Assembly: GCF_947495725.1 (NCBI RefSeq)
Contig: NZ_CANLZZ010000002.1
Span: 761,315-825,314 of the forward strand
Length of the DNA stretch: 64,000 nt
Source of the DNA: an uncultured Lutibacter sp.
Lineage (GTDB): Bacteria; Bacteroidota; Bacteroidia; Flavobacteriales; Flavobacteriaceae
Direction of reading: 5' to 3'
The position numbers and the translations under genes are program-made. The notes under the pieces are model-generated. The model worked only from the letters and a program-made list of their open reading frames with translations, did no database searches and was not told the origin of the DNA. The stretch's first letter is position 1. Each line of letters begins with the position of its first letter. This document shows positions 8,659-19,328 of the stretch, one piece after another.

Positions 8659-10341
8659 ATGCAATTAAATAAATACAGTAAAAGAGTAACACAAGATCCA
8701 ACACAACCTGCTGCCCAAGCTATGATGTATGGAGTTGGTTTAACTGAAGAGGATATGAAAAAACCTCAAATAGGAATTGCAAGTACAGGATACGACGGTA
8801 ATCCTTGTAATATGCACCTAAATGGGTTAGCTGGTTTTATTCAAGAAGAAGTTAATAAACTGCCACTTGTTGGATTAAAATTTAATACAATTGGTGTTAG
8901 TGATGGTATTTCTATGGGAACTTCGGGAATGAATTATTCACTGCCTTCTCGTGATATTATTGCAGATTCTATTGAAATTGTAATGAACGCTCAAAGTTAT
9001 GACGGTTTAGTAACTGTTGTTGGTTGCGATAAGAATATGCCAGGAGCAATAATGGCGATGTTACGTTTAAATCGTCCCTCGTTAATGGTTTATGGAGGTA
9101 CCATAAAATCTGGAAATTATAAAGGAAGAAAATTAAATATTGTTTCTGCTTTTGAAGCATTGGGACAAAAAATTTCAGGAGAAATTACTGAAGAAGAATA
9201 TAAGGAAATTATAAAAAAATCGATTCCTGGAGCAGGAGCCTGTGGAGGAATGTATACCGCAAATACAATGGCATCTTCTATAGAGGCTATGGGGTTTGCA
9301 TTACCATATAATTCTTCAATCCCAGCCGAAAATCCACATAAAGAAAGTGAAAGCGAACGTATTGCAGCTGCAATTAATAATTTATTAGAATTAGATTTAA
9401 AACCACTAGATATAATTACCAAAAAATCATTAGAAAACGCAATTACCGTGGTGAATGCATTAGGAGGTTCTACAAATGCAGTATTGCATTATTTGGCCAT
9501 TGCACATGCAGCTGGTATTGATTTTACATTAGAAGATTTTCAAAGAGTTAGCGATAGAACACCATTAATTGGAGATTTAAAACCAAGTGGAGAATATTTA
9601 ATGGAAGATGTTCATGGTGTTGGAGGAACTCCAGCTGTTATGAAGTATTTGTTAGAAAAAGGGTTTTTACACGGAGATTGTATGACGATAACAGGAAAAA
9701 CTCTTGCTGAAAATTTAGCAGATGTTAAAGCTATTTCTTTTGAAGAAGATCAAAAAGTAATACATTCAACAGATAAGGCATTAAAATCTTCAGGAAACCT
9801 TCAAATATTGTATGGTAATTTGGCCTCAAAAGGTGCGGTTGCAAAAATAAGTGGGAATGAAGGAAGTTTGTTTGAAGGTAAAGCGGTTGTATTTAATAGC
9901 GAACAAGAAGCAAATGATGGAATAGGAGCAGGAAAGGTTTCAAGAGGAGATGTTGTTGTTATACGTTATGTAGGGCCAAAAGGAGGTCCTGGAATGCCAG
10001 AAATGTTAAAACCTACTTCAATGATAATGGGAGCTGGATTAGGAAAATCAGTGGCTTTAATTACAGACGGACGTTTTTCAGGAGGAACGCATGGTTTTGT
10101 TGTAGGGCACATTACTCCAGAAGCACAATCGGGTGGAGCTATTGGTTTAGTAGAAGATGGGGATATCATTAAAATTGATGCAACAAATAACTCTATAGAT
10201 GTTTTAATTTCAGAAGAAGAATTGGCAGAAAGAAAAGCAAAATGGGTTGAGCCTGCGCCTAAACATAAAAAAGGAATATTGTATAAATATGCTAAAACAG
10301 TTTCTTCAGCCTCAGAAGGATGTGTTACGGATAAATTTTAA
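8659..10341 (+). CDS. ilvD: Dihydroxy-acid dehydratase
   Basis: [48 protein letters not shown]. Confidence 0.97.
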   Translation: MQLNKYSKRVTQDPTQPAAQAMMYGVGLTEEDMKKPQIGIASTGYDGNPCNMHLNGLAGFIQEEVNKLPLVGLKFNTIGVSDGISMGTSGMNYSLPSRDIIADSIEIVMNAQSYDGLVTVVGCDKNMPGAIMAMLRLNRPSLMVYGGTIKSGNYKGRKLNIVSAFEALGQKISGEITEEEYKEIIKKSIPGAGACGGMYTANTMASSIEAMGFALPYNSSIPAENPHKESESERIAAAINNLLELDLKPLDIITKKSLENAITVVNALGGSTNAVLHYLAIAHAAGIDFTLEDFQRVSDRTPLIGDLKPSGEYLMEDVHGVGGTPAVMKYLLEKGFLHGDCMTITGKTLAENLADVKAISFEEDQKVIHSTDKALKSSGNLQILYGNLASKGAVAKISGNEGSLFEGKAVVFNSEQEANDGIGAGKVSRGDVVVIRYVGPKGGPGMPEMLKPTSMIMGAGLGKSVALITDGRFSGGTHGFVVGHITPEAQSGGAIGLVEDGDIIKIDATNNSIDVLISEEELAERKAKWVEPAPKHKKGILYKYAKTVSSASEGCVTDKF

Positions 10342-10345
10342 GAGT

Positions 10346-12079
10346 ATGAAAACATTAAACAACGAAGCAAAACAAAATCAAGCGACTACATCTGTTAAAA
10401 TTTCAGGTGCCGAAGCGGTTATAAAGTGTTTGTTGGAAGAAGGTGCTGATTTAGCCTATGGATATCCAGGTGGAGCAATAATGCCTGTTTATGATGAAAT
10501 CTATAAATATCAAGATAAGTTTCACCACGTATTAACGCGTCACGAACAAGGAGCAGCACATGCTGCCCAAGGTTTTGCTCGTGTTACCGGAAAACCTGGA
10601 ATTGTTTTTGCAACTTCAGGCCCTGGAGCAACAAATTTAGTAACAGGTATTGCAGATGCCCAAATAGATTCTACACCTTTAGTATGCATTACTGGGCAAG
10701 TAGCATCTCATTTATTAGGTTCTGATGCTTTTCAAGAAACAGATATTATTGGTATTTCAACACCAGTTACAAAATGGAATTACCAAATTACAAAAGCTTC
10801 TGAAATTCCTGAAGTAATAGCAAAAGCATTTTATATTGCAAAATCTGGTAGACCGGGTCCAGTACTTATTGATATCACAAAAGATGCTCAATTTGGAGAG
10901 TTAGATTATTCATATAAAAAATGTGAAAAAATAAGAAGCTATAGGGCTACTCCTAAAATTGAAGTTGATAAAATTAAAGAAGCTGCAAAAATAATTAACA
11001 ATGCAAAAAAACCATTTATTGTATGGGGGCAAGGTGTTATTATTGGAAGTGCTGAACAAGAATTTAAAAATTTCATAGAAAAAACTGATATACCTTCAGC
11101 TTCAACGGCATTAGGTCTTTCTGCTTTAGAAACCAAACATCCTTTACATGTAGGTATGGTAGGAATGCACGGTAATTATGCACCAAATAAATTAACAAAT
11201 GAATGTGATGTTTTAATTGCTATCGGAATGCGATTTGATGATCGTGTTACAGGTAATTTAAATACCTATGCAAAGCAAGCAAAAGTTATTCATTTTGATA
11301 TTGACCCAGCTGAAATTGATAAGAATGTAAAAACAGACGTTGCAGTTTTAGGTGATGTAAAAGAAACTCTAACAGAAATTATGTCTTATGTTAACAAAGC
11401 AGAGCATAAAGAATGGATGAGTGAGTTTGACAAGCTATACGCAATAGAAAAGAATGAAGTAATAGTAGATCAATTAAACCCAACCAAGGAAGGATTAACA
11501 ATGGGTGAAGTTTTGGGTGGAATTAATAAAGTTTCTAAAGGTGAAGCTGTAGTAGTTTCAGACGTTGGTCAACACCAAATGTTTGCCTGTAGATATGCCG
11601 ATTTTGTAAAAACAAGAAGTAGTGTAACTTCCGGTGGATTAGGAACCATGGGATTTGCGTTACCAGCAGCAATAGGAGCAAAAATGGGCGTTCCTAATAG
11701 AGAAGTGGTTGCAATTATTGGTGATGGAGGATACCAAATGACTTGTAATGAGTTAGGTACCATACTTCAAACAAAAGCAGCTGTAAAAATTGTTGTTTTA
11801 AACAATAGTTATTTAGGAATGGTACGCCAATGGCAAGAACTGTTTTTTGACAAGCGTTATGCTTCCACAGAAATGATAAGTCCAGACTTTGTAAAGCTTG
11901 CAGAAGCTTATGACATTGAAGCTACTAGAGTTTCTAAAAGAGAAGATTTAGAAGGGGCTATCAAAACAATGATGGCTTCAAAAGAAGCATTTTTCTTAGA
12001 AGTTGTTATAGAACAAGAAGATAATGTATTTCCAATGATACCAACAGGAGCAAGTGTTTCAGATATAAGATTAAGTTAA
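10346..12079 (+). CDS. ilvB: Acetolactate synthase, large subunit
   Basis: ThDP enzyme motifs (YGYPGGAIMPVYD, RHEQGAAHAAQGFAR, GDGGYQMTCNELGT). Start MKTLNNEAKQN at 10346 preferred over ORF-track 10247. Confidence 0.95.
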   Translation: MKTLNNEAKQNQATTSVKISGAEAVIKCLLEEGADLAYGYPGGAIMPVYDEIYKYQDKFHHVLTRHEQGAAHAAQGFARVTGKPGIVFATSGPGATNLVTGIADAQIDSTPLVCITGQVASHLLGSDAFQETDIIGISTPVTKWNYQITKASEIPEVIAKAFYIAKSGRPGPVLIDITKDAQFGELDYSYKKCEKIRSYRATPKIEVDKIKEAAKIINNAKKPFIVWGQGVIIGSAEQEFKNFIEKTDIPSASTALGLSALETKHPLHVGMVGMHGNYAPNKLTNECDVLIAIGMRFDDRVTGNLNTYAKQAKVIHFDIDPAEIDKNVKTDVAVLGDVKETLTEIMSYVNKAEHKEWMSEFDKLYAIEKNEVIVDQLNPTKEGLTMGEVLGGINKVSKGEAVVVSDVGQHQMFACRYADFVKTRSSVTSGGLGTMGFALPAAIGAKMGVPNREVVAIIGDGGYQMTCNELGTILQTKAAVKIVVLNNSYLGMVRQWQELFFDKRYASTEMISPDFVKLAEAYDIEATRVSKREDLEGAIKTMMASKEAFFLEVVIEQEDNVFPMIPTGASVSDIRLS

Positions 12080-12080
12080 G

Positions 12081-12602
12081 ATGGAAGAAATTAAAAATTT
12101 TACAATTTCAGTTTATACTGAAAACAATGTAGGGATACTAAATCGCCTTTCGGCAATATTTTTAAAGCGTCATATAAATATTGAAAGTATGACTGTTTCA
12201 AAATCAGAAATTGAAAACGTTCATAGGTTTACCTTTGTTGTAAATATTAGTCAAGTTCAGGCACATAAAGTTGTTGGTCAATTAGAAAAACAAATTGAGG
12301 TAATTAGAGCCTTCTTTCATACAGAAGATGAAATTATTTATAATGAAACAGCTTTATTTAAAATTTCAACAGAACATTTGTATAATGAAGAAATTCAAAA
12401 AAGAATGAAGTTTAGAAGAGCTCATGTATTAACAATAACCGAACGTTATTTTGTAATTGAGGCTTCTGGATCTAAAGAGAATATTGATAAAATGTATAAA
12501 AAATTAAAGCCTTTTGGGTTGCTTCAATTTGTACGCTCGGGTCGAATAGCAATTACACGACCTAAAATGGCAATATCAGAATTATTACAAGAATTTAACT
12601 AA
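12081..12602 (+). CDS. ilvN: Acetolactate synthase, small (regulatory) subunit
   Basis: N-terminal ACT domain (ISVYTENNVGILNRLSAIFLKRHINIESMTVSKSE); directly after ilvB. Confidence 0.93.
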   Translation: MEEIKNFTISVYTENNVGILNRLSAIFLKRHINIESMTVSKSEIENVHRFTFVVNISQVQAHKVVGQLEKQIEVIRAFFHTEDEIIYNETALFKISTEHLYNEEIQKRMKFRRAHVLTITERYFVIEASGSKENIDKMYKKLKPFGLLQFVRSGRIAITRPKMAISELLQEFN

Positions 12603-12624
12603 AAAGAAATAAATAAATTAAAAA

Positions 12625-14097
12625 ATGGCAAATTATTTTAACACACTTTCATTAAGAGATAAATTAGATCAATTAGGAAGATGTAGATTTATGGATGCTT
12701 CCGAATTTGGGGAAGGTGTAGAGGCTTTAAAAGGAAAAAAAATAGTAATTGTTGGGTGTGGAGCTCAAGGTTTAAATCAAGGTTTAAACATGAGAGATTC
12801 AGGTTTAGATGTATCTTATACTTTAAGAGCTGCAGCTATTTCAGAAAAAAGACAATCTTTTAAAAATGCAACAGAGAATAATTTTGCTGTTGGAACGTAT
12901 GAAGAAATGATTCCTACAGCTGATTTATTGATTAACCTAACACCAGACAAACAACATACGGCAGTTGTTTCGGCAGTTATGCCTCTAATGAAAAAAGGAG
13001 CAACATTATCGTATTCTCACGGTTTCAATATTGTTGAAGAAGGAATGCAAATTCGTAAAGATATTACGGTTATTATGGTGGCTCCAAAATCACCAGGTTC
13101 TGAAGTTCGAGAAGAATATAAAAGAGGATTTGGAGTTCCAACTTTAATTGCTGTACATCCTGAGAATGATCCAGAAGGAAAAGGATGGGATCAAGCAAAA
13201 GCATATGCAGTTGCCACAGGAGGCCACACAGCAGGTGTTTTAGAGTCATCATTTGTAGCAGAGGTAAAATCAGATTTAATGGGTGAGCAAACAATTCTAT
13301 GTGGATTGTTACAAACGGGATCTATTTTATGTTTTGACAAAATGATTGAAGAAGGTGTGGATGCAGGTTATGCGTCAAAACTTATTCAATATGGTTGGGA
13401 AACTATAACCGAAGCCTTAAAACACGGAGGTATTACAAATATGATGGATCGTTTATCCAACCCAGCAAAAATTGCCGCGTTTAATGCATCTGAAGAATTA
13501 AAAGATATTATGCGTCCGTTATTCCAAAAACATATGGATGACATTATGGAAGGTGAATTTTCTAAAACAATGATGGAGGATTGGGCAAATGATGATGTAA
13601 ACCTTTTAACTTGGAGAGCAGCAACGGGAGAAACTAATTTCGAAAAAACTCCAGCTGGAGATGTTGAAATTTCGGAACAAGAATATTTCGATAACGGAGT
13701 TTTAATGGTTGCAATGGTAAAAGCAGGTGTTGAATTGGCTTTTGAAGCTATGACAGATTCTGGAATAATTGATGAATCTGCATATTATGAATCGTTACAC
13801 GAAACGCCATTAATTGCAAATACTATTGCGCGTAGAAAATTATACGAAATGAATAGTGTAATTTCTGATACAGCTGAATACGGTTGTTATTTATTTGATC
13901 ACGCTTGTAAGCCTTTAATTGCCGATTATGTTAAGAAAACACCAAGTAATTTCGTTGGTCGCCCATTTAACGACGGTTCAAACGGAGTTGATAACAAGGA
14001 GTTAATTGAAGTAAATGCAGTTATTAGAAATCACCCAGTAGAAGAAATTGGTGAATATTTAAGAGAATCAATGACTGCAATGAAAAAAATTGTTTAA
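12625..14097 (+). CDS. ilvC: Ketol-acid reductoisomerase, class II (490 aa)
   Basis: [37 protein letters not shown]. coli-type length. Confidence 0.96.
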   Translation: MANYFNTLSLRDKLDQLGRCRFMDASEFGEGVEALKGKKIVIVGCGAQGLNQGLNMRDSGLDVSYTLRAAAISEKRQSFKNATENNFAVGTYEEMIPTADLLINLTPDKQHTAVVSAVMPLMKKGATLSYSHGFNIVEEGMQIRKDITVIMVAPKSPGSEVREEYKRGFGVPTLIAVHPENDPEGKGWDQAKAYAVATGGHTAGVLESSFVAEVKSDLMGEQTILCGLLQTGSILCFDKMIEEGVDAGYASKLIQYGWETITEALKHGGITNMMDRLSNPAKIAAFNASEELKDIMRPLFQKHMDDIMEGEFSKTMMEDWANDDVNLLTWRAATGETNFEKTPAGDVEISEQEYFDNGVLMVAMVKAGVELAFEAMTDSGIIDESAYYESLHETPLIANTIARRKLYEMNSVISDTAEYGCYLFDHACKPLIADYVKKTPSNFVGRPFNDGSNGVDNKELIEVNAVIRNHPVEEIGEYLRESMTAMKKIV

Positions 14098-14109
14098 AAA
14101 GTTTAAATT

Positions 14110-15372
14110 TTGAGTGAATCTATTAAAAATAGGATTTCATTAGAAAATATTTATAAAGCTCAACAGAGCATTAAAGGAGTTGTACAAGCAACTCCTTTAA
14201 TGTTTATGAAGAATTTTTCCGACCAGTACGAGGCTAACATTTATTTTAAAAGAGAGGATGTTCAAGCTGTACGCTCGTATAAAATTCGTGGAGCTTATAA
14301 TAAAATTCAAGGATTATCTGCCAAGGAATTAAAAAATGGTATTGTTTGTGCAAGTGCAGGAAATCATGCACAAGGTGTTGCTTTTGCTTGTAAAAAACTA
14401 GAAGTTAGCGGGACTATTTTTATGCCAGTTACAACGCCACACCAAAAAATTGACCAAGTTAAAATGTTTGGAGGTGAATTTGTAGAAGTTAGACTTTTTG
14501 GTGATAGCTATGATGATAGTCAATTAGCCGCAAAAGAATTTTGTGATAAAAATCAAAGTACTTTTGTACACCCTTTTGATGATTTAGATGTAATTGCAGG
14601 TCAAGGAACTATTGGTTTAGAATTATTAAACGCTACCGACATACCTATTGATTATTTATTTTTGCCTGTTGGAGGTGGTGGTTTAGCTTCTGGAGTGGGA
14701 AGTGTATTTAAATCATTAAGTCCAGAAACAATTTTAGTTGGTGTAGAACCAAAGGGAGCGCCATCTTTAACAACTTCATTAAAAAATGGAGTGAATACTA
14801 CTTTAGATGAAATTGAAAAATTTGTTGATGGTGCTGCAGTAAAACGTATGGGGGAAATTACTTTTGAAATGTGTAAAGAATTACTTCATAAAACAGATGT
14901 TATTTGTGAAGGGTTAATTTGTTCAACCATATTAAAAGTATATAACGAAAATGCCCTAGTTGTTGAACCAGCCGGAGCATTATCTATTGCTGCACTTGAA
15001 CAACATAAAGAACAGATTAAGGGAAAAACAGTTGTTTGCATAGTTAGTGGAGGTAATAATGATATTACCCGTATGGAAGAAATGAAGGAAAGAGCTCTTT
15101 TATTTCAAGGTCTAAAGCATTATTTTATTATTAAATTTCCACAAAGAGCTGGAGCCCTAAAAGAATTTGTTGTTGAAGTGTTGGGAGAAAATGACGATAT
15201 AACTTATTTTGAGTACACCAAGAAAAATAATAGAGATAAAGGACCTGCTGTTGTAGGAATTCAGCTTGAGTCGAAAGAGGATTTTGAACCTTTATTAACT
15301 AGAATGAAACAAAAAGGATTTTTGAGAGAGTACTTAAATGAAAATCAGGAATTATTTCAATTTTTGATTTAG
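14110..15372 (+). CDS. ilvA: Threonine dehydratase (TTG start)
   Basis: YFKREDVQAVRSYKIRGAYNKI, SAGNHAQGVA, GGGGLASG, C-terminal ACT-like region. Confidence 0.95.
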   Translation: MSESIKNRISLENIYKAQQSIKGVVQATPLMFMKNFSDQYEANIYFKREDVQAVRSYKIRGAYNKIQGLSAKELKNGIVCASAGNHAQGVAFACKKLEVSGTIFMPVTTPHQKIDQVKMFGGEFVEVRLFGDSYDDSQLAAKEFCDKNQSTFVHPFDDLDVIAGQGTIGLELLNATDIPIDYLFLPVGGGGLASGVGSVFKSLSPETILVGVEPKGAPSLTTSLKNGVNTTLDEIEKFVDGAAVKRMGEITFEMCKELLHKTDVICEGLICSTILKVYNENALVVEPAGALSIAALEQHKEQIKGKTVVCIVSGGNNDITRMEEMKERALLFQGLKHYFIIKFPQRAGALKEFVVEVLGENDDITYFEYTKKNNRDKGPAVVGIQLESKEDFEPLLTRMKQKGFLREYLNENQELFQFLI

Positions 15373-15374
15373 CA

Positions 15375-15382
15375 TATTTTTG
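15375..15382 (+). promoter_or_regulatory. Candidate -7 promoter element (TATTTTTG) upstream of the arg leader
   Basis: Matches Bacteroidetes TAnnTTTG; no convincing -33 element at ideal spacing. Confidence 0.35.
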
Positions 15383-15487
15383 CTTATTTCTATTAATAAT
15401 TGTTAATTATAAGGAGCGTAAATAGGAATGTTGTTAATTATTAAACAAAACTAAAATTATATTAAAAAAATGCGTAATATTGTACCA

Positions 15488-15553
15488 ATGAAAATAAGCA
15501 ATTTAAATACTTCAATTGTACGCCGCTTTTTGCGCCGCCCCTTATGGGCGTAA
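15488..15553 (+). promoter_or_regulatory. argL: Arg leader peptide MKISNLNTSIVRRFLRRPLWA (may start in frame at 15470)
   Basis: Short ORF with RR-FL-RR, all four Arg as CGC, ending about 80 nt before the first arg-operon gene and followed by hairpins. Confidence 0.72.
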
Positions 15554-15562
15554 TTTTCTATT

Positions 15563-15583
15563 GAAAACGATGCGTTCGTTTTC
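15563..15583 (+). promoter_or_regulatory. Stem-loop downstream of the Arg leader ORF
   Basis: GAAAACGA-TGCGT-TCGTTTTC, 8-bp perfect stem; no T tract directly after, so terminator status is uncertain. Confidence 0.6.
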
Positions 15584-15636
15584 GCTTCTCATAAAAAAAC
15601 ATAATTAAGTTAATTTTATAATTCAAAAGGTAAACA

Positions 15637-16251
15637 ATGAAAGTTGTTATTGCTAATATATCGCATATTAAATATGCTGAGATAATTTGTGAAACTATTA
15701 AAGAGTCTGCAAAAGTTAGAGGAACTGGAATTGCAGAAAGAACTCCAGAATATATTTCAAAAAAAATAAGTACGGGTGATGCTATTATTGCTATAGAAAA
15801 TGATGAGTTTGCAGGATTCTGTTATATAGAAACCTGGGATAATAAATCGTTTGTAGTAAACTCGGGTTTAATTGTACATCCAAATTTTAGAAATCAGGGT
15901 TTAGCTAAAAAAATAAAAAAGAAAATTTTAGAATATTCTCAAGAGAAATATCCTGACGCTAAAATTTTTGGAATAACTACAGGCTTGGCAGTTTTAAAAA
16001 TTAATTACGAATTAGGATATCAACCTGTAACATTTTCGGAATTAACTACCGACGAAGCTTTTTGGAATGGTTGTAGAACTTGTAAAAATTTCGATGTTTT
16101 AACGAGAACCGAACGTAAAATGTGTTTATGCACAGGAATGTTATACGATCCTAAGCACAAAAAAATTATAAAAGAGCATAAATACGATTCTAAAGTATTA
16201 AGTAGATTAAAAAAGATTAAACAAGCATTATTTCTAAAGAAGAAAAAATAA
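15637..16251 (+). CDS. GNAT-family N-acyltransferase, candidate acylglutamate synthase
   Basis: GNAT signature (LIVHPNFRNQGLAKKIKKKIL); first gene of the arg operon; Cys-rich tail CRTC...CLC. Confidence 0.8.
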   Translation: MKVVIANISHIKYAEIICETIKESAKVRGTGIAERTPEYISKKISTGDAIIAIENDEFAGFCYIETWDNKSFVVNSGLIVHPNFRNQGLAKKIKKKILEYSQEKYPDAKIFGITTGLAVLKINYELGYQPVTFSELTTDEAFWNGCRTCKNFDVLTRTERKMCLCTGMLYDPKHKKIIKEHKYDSKVLSRLKKIKQALFLKKKK

Positions 16252-16256
16252 ATATC

Positions 16257-17438
16257 ATGGAAAAAGTTGTAGTTGCATATAGCGGAGGTTTAGACACATC
16301 ATATTGTGTTAAATATTTACAAAACGAATTAAATTTAGAAGTTCACAGCGTACTTGTTAATACAGGTGGATTTTCTGAAGAAGAATTAAAAGTAGTTGAA
16401 GCAAAAGCATATGATATGGGGGTAAAATCTCATACAAATCAAAATATTTTAGATATATATTACGAAAAAGCCATAAAATTTATGGTGTATGGTAATGTGT
16501 TAAAAAATAATACATATCCATTATCTGTAAGTGCAGAGAGAGTGTTTCAGGCAATTGAAGTTGTAGAATATGCCAAAACAATAAACGCAAAATACATTGC
16601 CCACGGAAGTACTGGTGCAGGTAACGATCAGGTTAGATTTGATATGATATTTCAAACCCTAGCTCCAGAAATTGAAATTATAACACCAATTCGAGATTTA
16701 AAACTTTCCAGACAAGAAGAAATTGAATATTTAAAGAAACACGGAGTAGATTATCCTTGGTCTAAAGCAAAGTATTCCATTAATAAAGGAATTTGGGGAA
16801 CAAGTGTTGGTGGTGTTGAAACCTTAACATCTCACCAAGCCTTGCCAGAAGAAGCTTACCCAAGTCAATTAGAAAAAACCGAACCTACCGATATTAAATT
16901 ACACTTTGAAAAAGGTGAATTGGTTGGATTGAATGATGAAATAGATACTCCTGTAAATACAATTTTAAAACTTGAAGAAATAGCCTCTAAATACGCAATT
17001 GGTAGAGATATTCATGTTGGAGATACAATTGTTGGGATTAAAGGAAGAGTTGGTTTTGAAGCTGCGGCTGCAACCGTAATTATTAAAGCGCATCATTTGT
17101 TAGAAAAGCATGTACTTTCTAAATGGCAACAAAATATGAAAGAAGGATTAGGTAGTACCTACGGAATGTTATTGCACGATGGTCAGTACTTCGAACCTGC
17201 AATGAGAGACATTGAAGCTTACTTAACTAATTCTCAAAAAACAGTTACAGGAGAAGTTTTTGTAACCTTAAAACCTTATCACTTTAGTTTAAATGGAATT
17301 GAATCTAGACACGATTTAATGAAATCTAAATTTGGTGAATATGGAGAAACAAATAAGGCTTGGAGTGCAGAAGATGCAAAAGGATTTATTAAAATATTGG
17401 GAACAGCAAATAAAATTTATCACAGCGTAAATTCATAA
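16257..17438 (+). CDS. argG: Argininosuccinate synthase
   Basis: VVAYSGGLDTSYCVKYL PP-loop; STGAGNDQVRFD. Confidence 0.96.
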   Translation: MEKVVVAYSGGLDTSYCVKYLQNELNLEVHSVLVNTGGFSEEELKVVEAKAYDMGVKSHTNQNILDIYYEKAIKFMVYGNVLKNNTYPLSVSAERVFQAIEVVEYAKTINAKYIAHGSTGAGNDQVRFDMIFQTLAPEIEIITPIRDLKLSRQEEIEYLKKHGVDYPWSKAKYSINKGIWGTSVGGVETLTSHQALPEEAYPSQLEKTEPTDIKLHFEKGELVGLNDEIDTPVNTILKLEEIASKYAIGRDIHVGDTIVGIKGRVGFEAAAATVIIKAHHLLEKHVLSKWQQNMKEGLGSTYGMLLHDGQYFEPAMRDIEAYLTNSQKTVTGEVFVTLKPYHFSLNGIESRHDLMKSKFGEYGETNKAWSAEDAKGFIKILGTANKIYHSVNS

Positions 17439-17440
17439 TT

Positions 17441-18418
17441 ATGATTAAAGTAGGAATAGTTGGTGGAGCAGGATATACTGCAGGGGAATTAATTAGATTA
17501 TTGGTAAATCACCCAAAAGCAGATTTAGATTTTGTATATAGTACATCAAATGCAGGAAACTATATTTATCAAGTACATCAAGATTTATTAGGTTCTATAG
17601 ATTTAAAGTTTACTGATACAATTAATAAAAATGTTGATGTGTTATTTTTGTGTTTAGGACACGGAAATTCTACAGCCTTTTTAGAAAATAATGAATTTTC
17701 TAAATCAACAAAAGTAATTGATCTAAGTAACGATTTTAGATTAAATGCTGATGCCAATTTTAAAGGGAGAAAATTTGTTTATGGAATTCCAGAATCTCAA
17801 AAAAGTGAAATTAAAGGGGCTGCAAATATTGCCAATCCAGGATGTTTTGCAACTGCAATTCAATTGGCTTTATTGCCATTAGCAAATGCTTCAAAAATTA
17901 ACGATACTGTGCACATAAATGCTACTACAGGTTCTACAGGAGCCGGAGTTTCACCTATGGCAACAACACATTTTAGCTGGAGAGATAATAATTTTTCAGT
18001 TTATAAGGCATTTACACATCAACATTTAGGAGAAATAGGAGAGAGCATAACGGAACTTCAAAATGGTTTTAATCAAGAATTATTGTTTATACCAAATAGA
18101 GGTAACTTTAGTAGAGGAATTTTTGCAAGTATATACTTGAAATTTGATGAGAGCCTTGAAAAAGCTTTTGAGTTATTTGAAGATTTTTACAAAGATGCTG
18201 CGTTTACGCATGTTTCAAAATCACCAATTCATTTAAAACAAGTTGTAAATACTAACAATTGTTTTTTACATCTTCAAAAACACGGAAATCAATTGTTAAT
18301 TACCTCGGCAATTGATAATTTATTAAAAGGAGCTTCTGGTCAGGCTATTCAAAATATGAATTTAATGTTTGGCTTTAATGAATCAGAAGGATTAAAATTA
18401 AAAGCGAATTCATTTTAG
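17441..18418 (+). CDS. argC: N-acyl-gamma-glutamyl-phosphate reductase
   Basis: GIVGGAGYTAGELIRLLVNHP; NPGCFATAIQLALLP. Confidence 0.96.
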   Translation: MIKVGIVGGAGYTAGELIRLLVNHPKADLDFVYSTSNAGNYIYQVHQDLLGSIDLKFTDTINKNVDVLFLCLGHGNSTAFLENNEFSKSTKVIDLSNDFRLNADANFKGRKFVYGIPESQKSEIKGAANIANPGCFATAIQLALLPLANASKINDTVHINATTGSTGAGVSPMATTHFSWRDNNFSVYKAFTHQHLGEIGESITELQNGFNQELLFIPNRGNFSRGIFASIYLKFDESLEKAFELFEDFYKDAAFTHVSKSPIHLKQVVNTNNCFLHLQKHGNQLLITSAIDNLLKGASGQAIQNMNLMFGFNESEGLKLKANSF

Positions 18419-18523
18419 AATTCACAAAAAAAAGTAAACAAATGAACTAAGCAAATAATAATTTATATTGAATTTGAATTTTGCGAGCTCGTTTGACCAA
18501 ATTGAAAAAATAAAACCGAACAA

Positions 18524-19318
18524 ATGAAAATAGCGATTTTAGGAACAGGAAATTTAGGATATTCAATAGCAATTGGTATTTTAACTCAAGACAATTTTAA
18601 GTTTAAAAATTTGTATTTAACAAAACGAAATACATCATCTTTAGATTCTTGGTCAAAACTACCCAATGTTAAAATTTCAACAGATAATAAAAAAGCTGTT
18701 CGTTTTTCGGATGTTATTATTATTGCTGTACAGCCAAATCAACTTCGTGATGTTTTGGAAGAAATTAAAGATGTGGTTAATCCTAAAAGACATACCGTTA
18801 TTTCAGTTGTTACAGGTAGAAAAATAAATGAAATAGAAAATATTTTAGAAAAAGATATTGCTATTGTTAGAAGCATGCCAAATACAGCTATTTCGGTTGG
18901 GCAATCTATGACTTGTTTAAGTGCAAATAAGAAAGGAAGTGAGAATGTTGAATTGGCTAAAATGATATTCAATTCTTTAGGGAAAACAATGTGTATTGAA
19001 GAAAAGTTAATGCAAGCTGCCACAGTTATTTGCGCAAGTGGAATTGCTTTTTGGATGCGTTTAATTCGTGCAACAACACAAGGTGCAGTTCAATTAGGTT
19101 TTGATGCAGAAGAGGCACAAGAATTATCGATGCAAACTGCATTGGGTGCTGCAAGTTTATTAATAAAATCGGGTAATCACCCAGAAGAAGAAATTGATAA
19201 AGTTACAACTCCAAGTGGTTGCACAATTGAAGGTTTAAATGAAATGGAACATCAAGGACTAAGTTCGTCTTTAATAAAAGGTCTTGTAACATCTTTCGAA
19301 AAAATTAATCAAATTTAA
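18524..19318 (+). CDS. proC: Pyrroline-5-carboxylate reductase
   Basis: ILGTGNLGYSIA; VRSMPNTAISVGQSMT; TTPSGCTIEGL. Confidence 0.94.
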   Translation: MKIAILGTGNLGYSIAIGILTQDNFKFKNLYLTKRNTSSLDSWSKLPNVKISTDNKKAVRFSDVIIIAVQPNQLRDVLEEIKDVVNPKRHTVISVVTGRKINEIENILEKDIAIVRSMPNTAISVGQSMTCLSANKKGSENVELAKMIFNSLGKTMCIEEKLMQAATVICASGIAFWMRLIRATTQGAVQLGFDAEEAQELSMQTALGAASLLIKSGNHPEEEIDKVTTPSGCTIEGLNEMEHQGLSSSLIKGLVTSFEKINQI

Positions 19319-19328
19319 AATTATTGTT

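Noticed and set aside
9117-9422. 101-aa minus ORF within ilvD
   Set aside because: Antisense shadow; low-complexity translation of the complementary strand.
10247-10345. N-terminal extension of ilvB in the ORF track
   Set aside because: Overlaps the 3' end of ilvD; family-consistent start is MKTLNNEAKQN at 10346.
13073-13294. 73-aa Leu-rich minus ORF within ilvC
   Set aside because: Considered as a Leu leader, but it is antisense to ilvC and has no downstream attenuator or leu gene.
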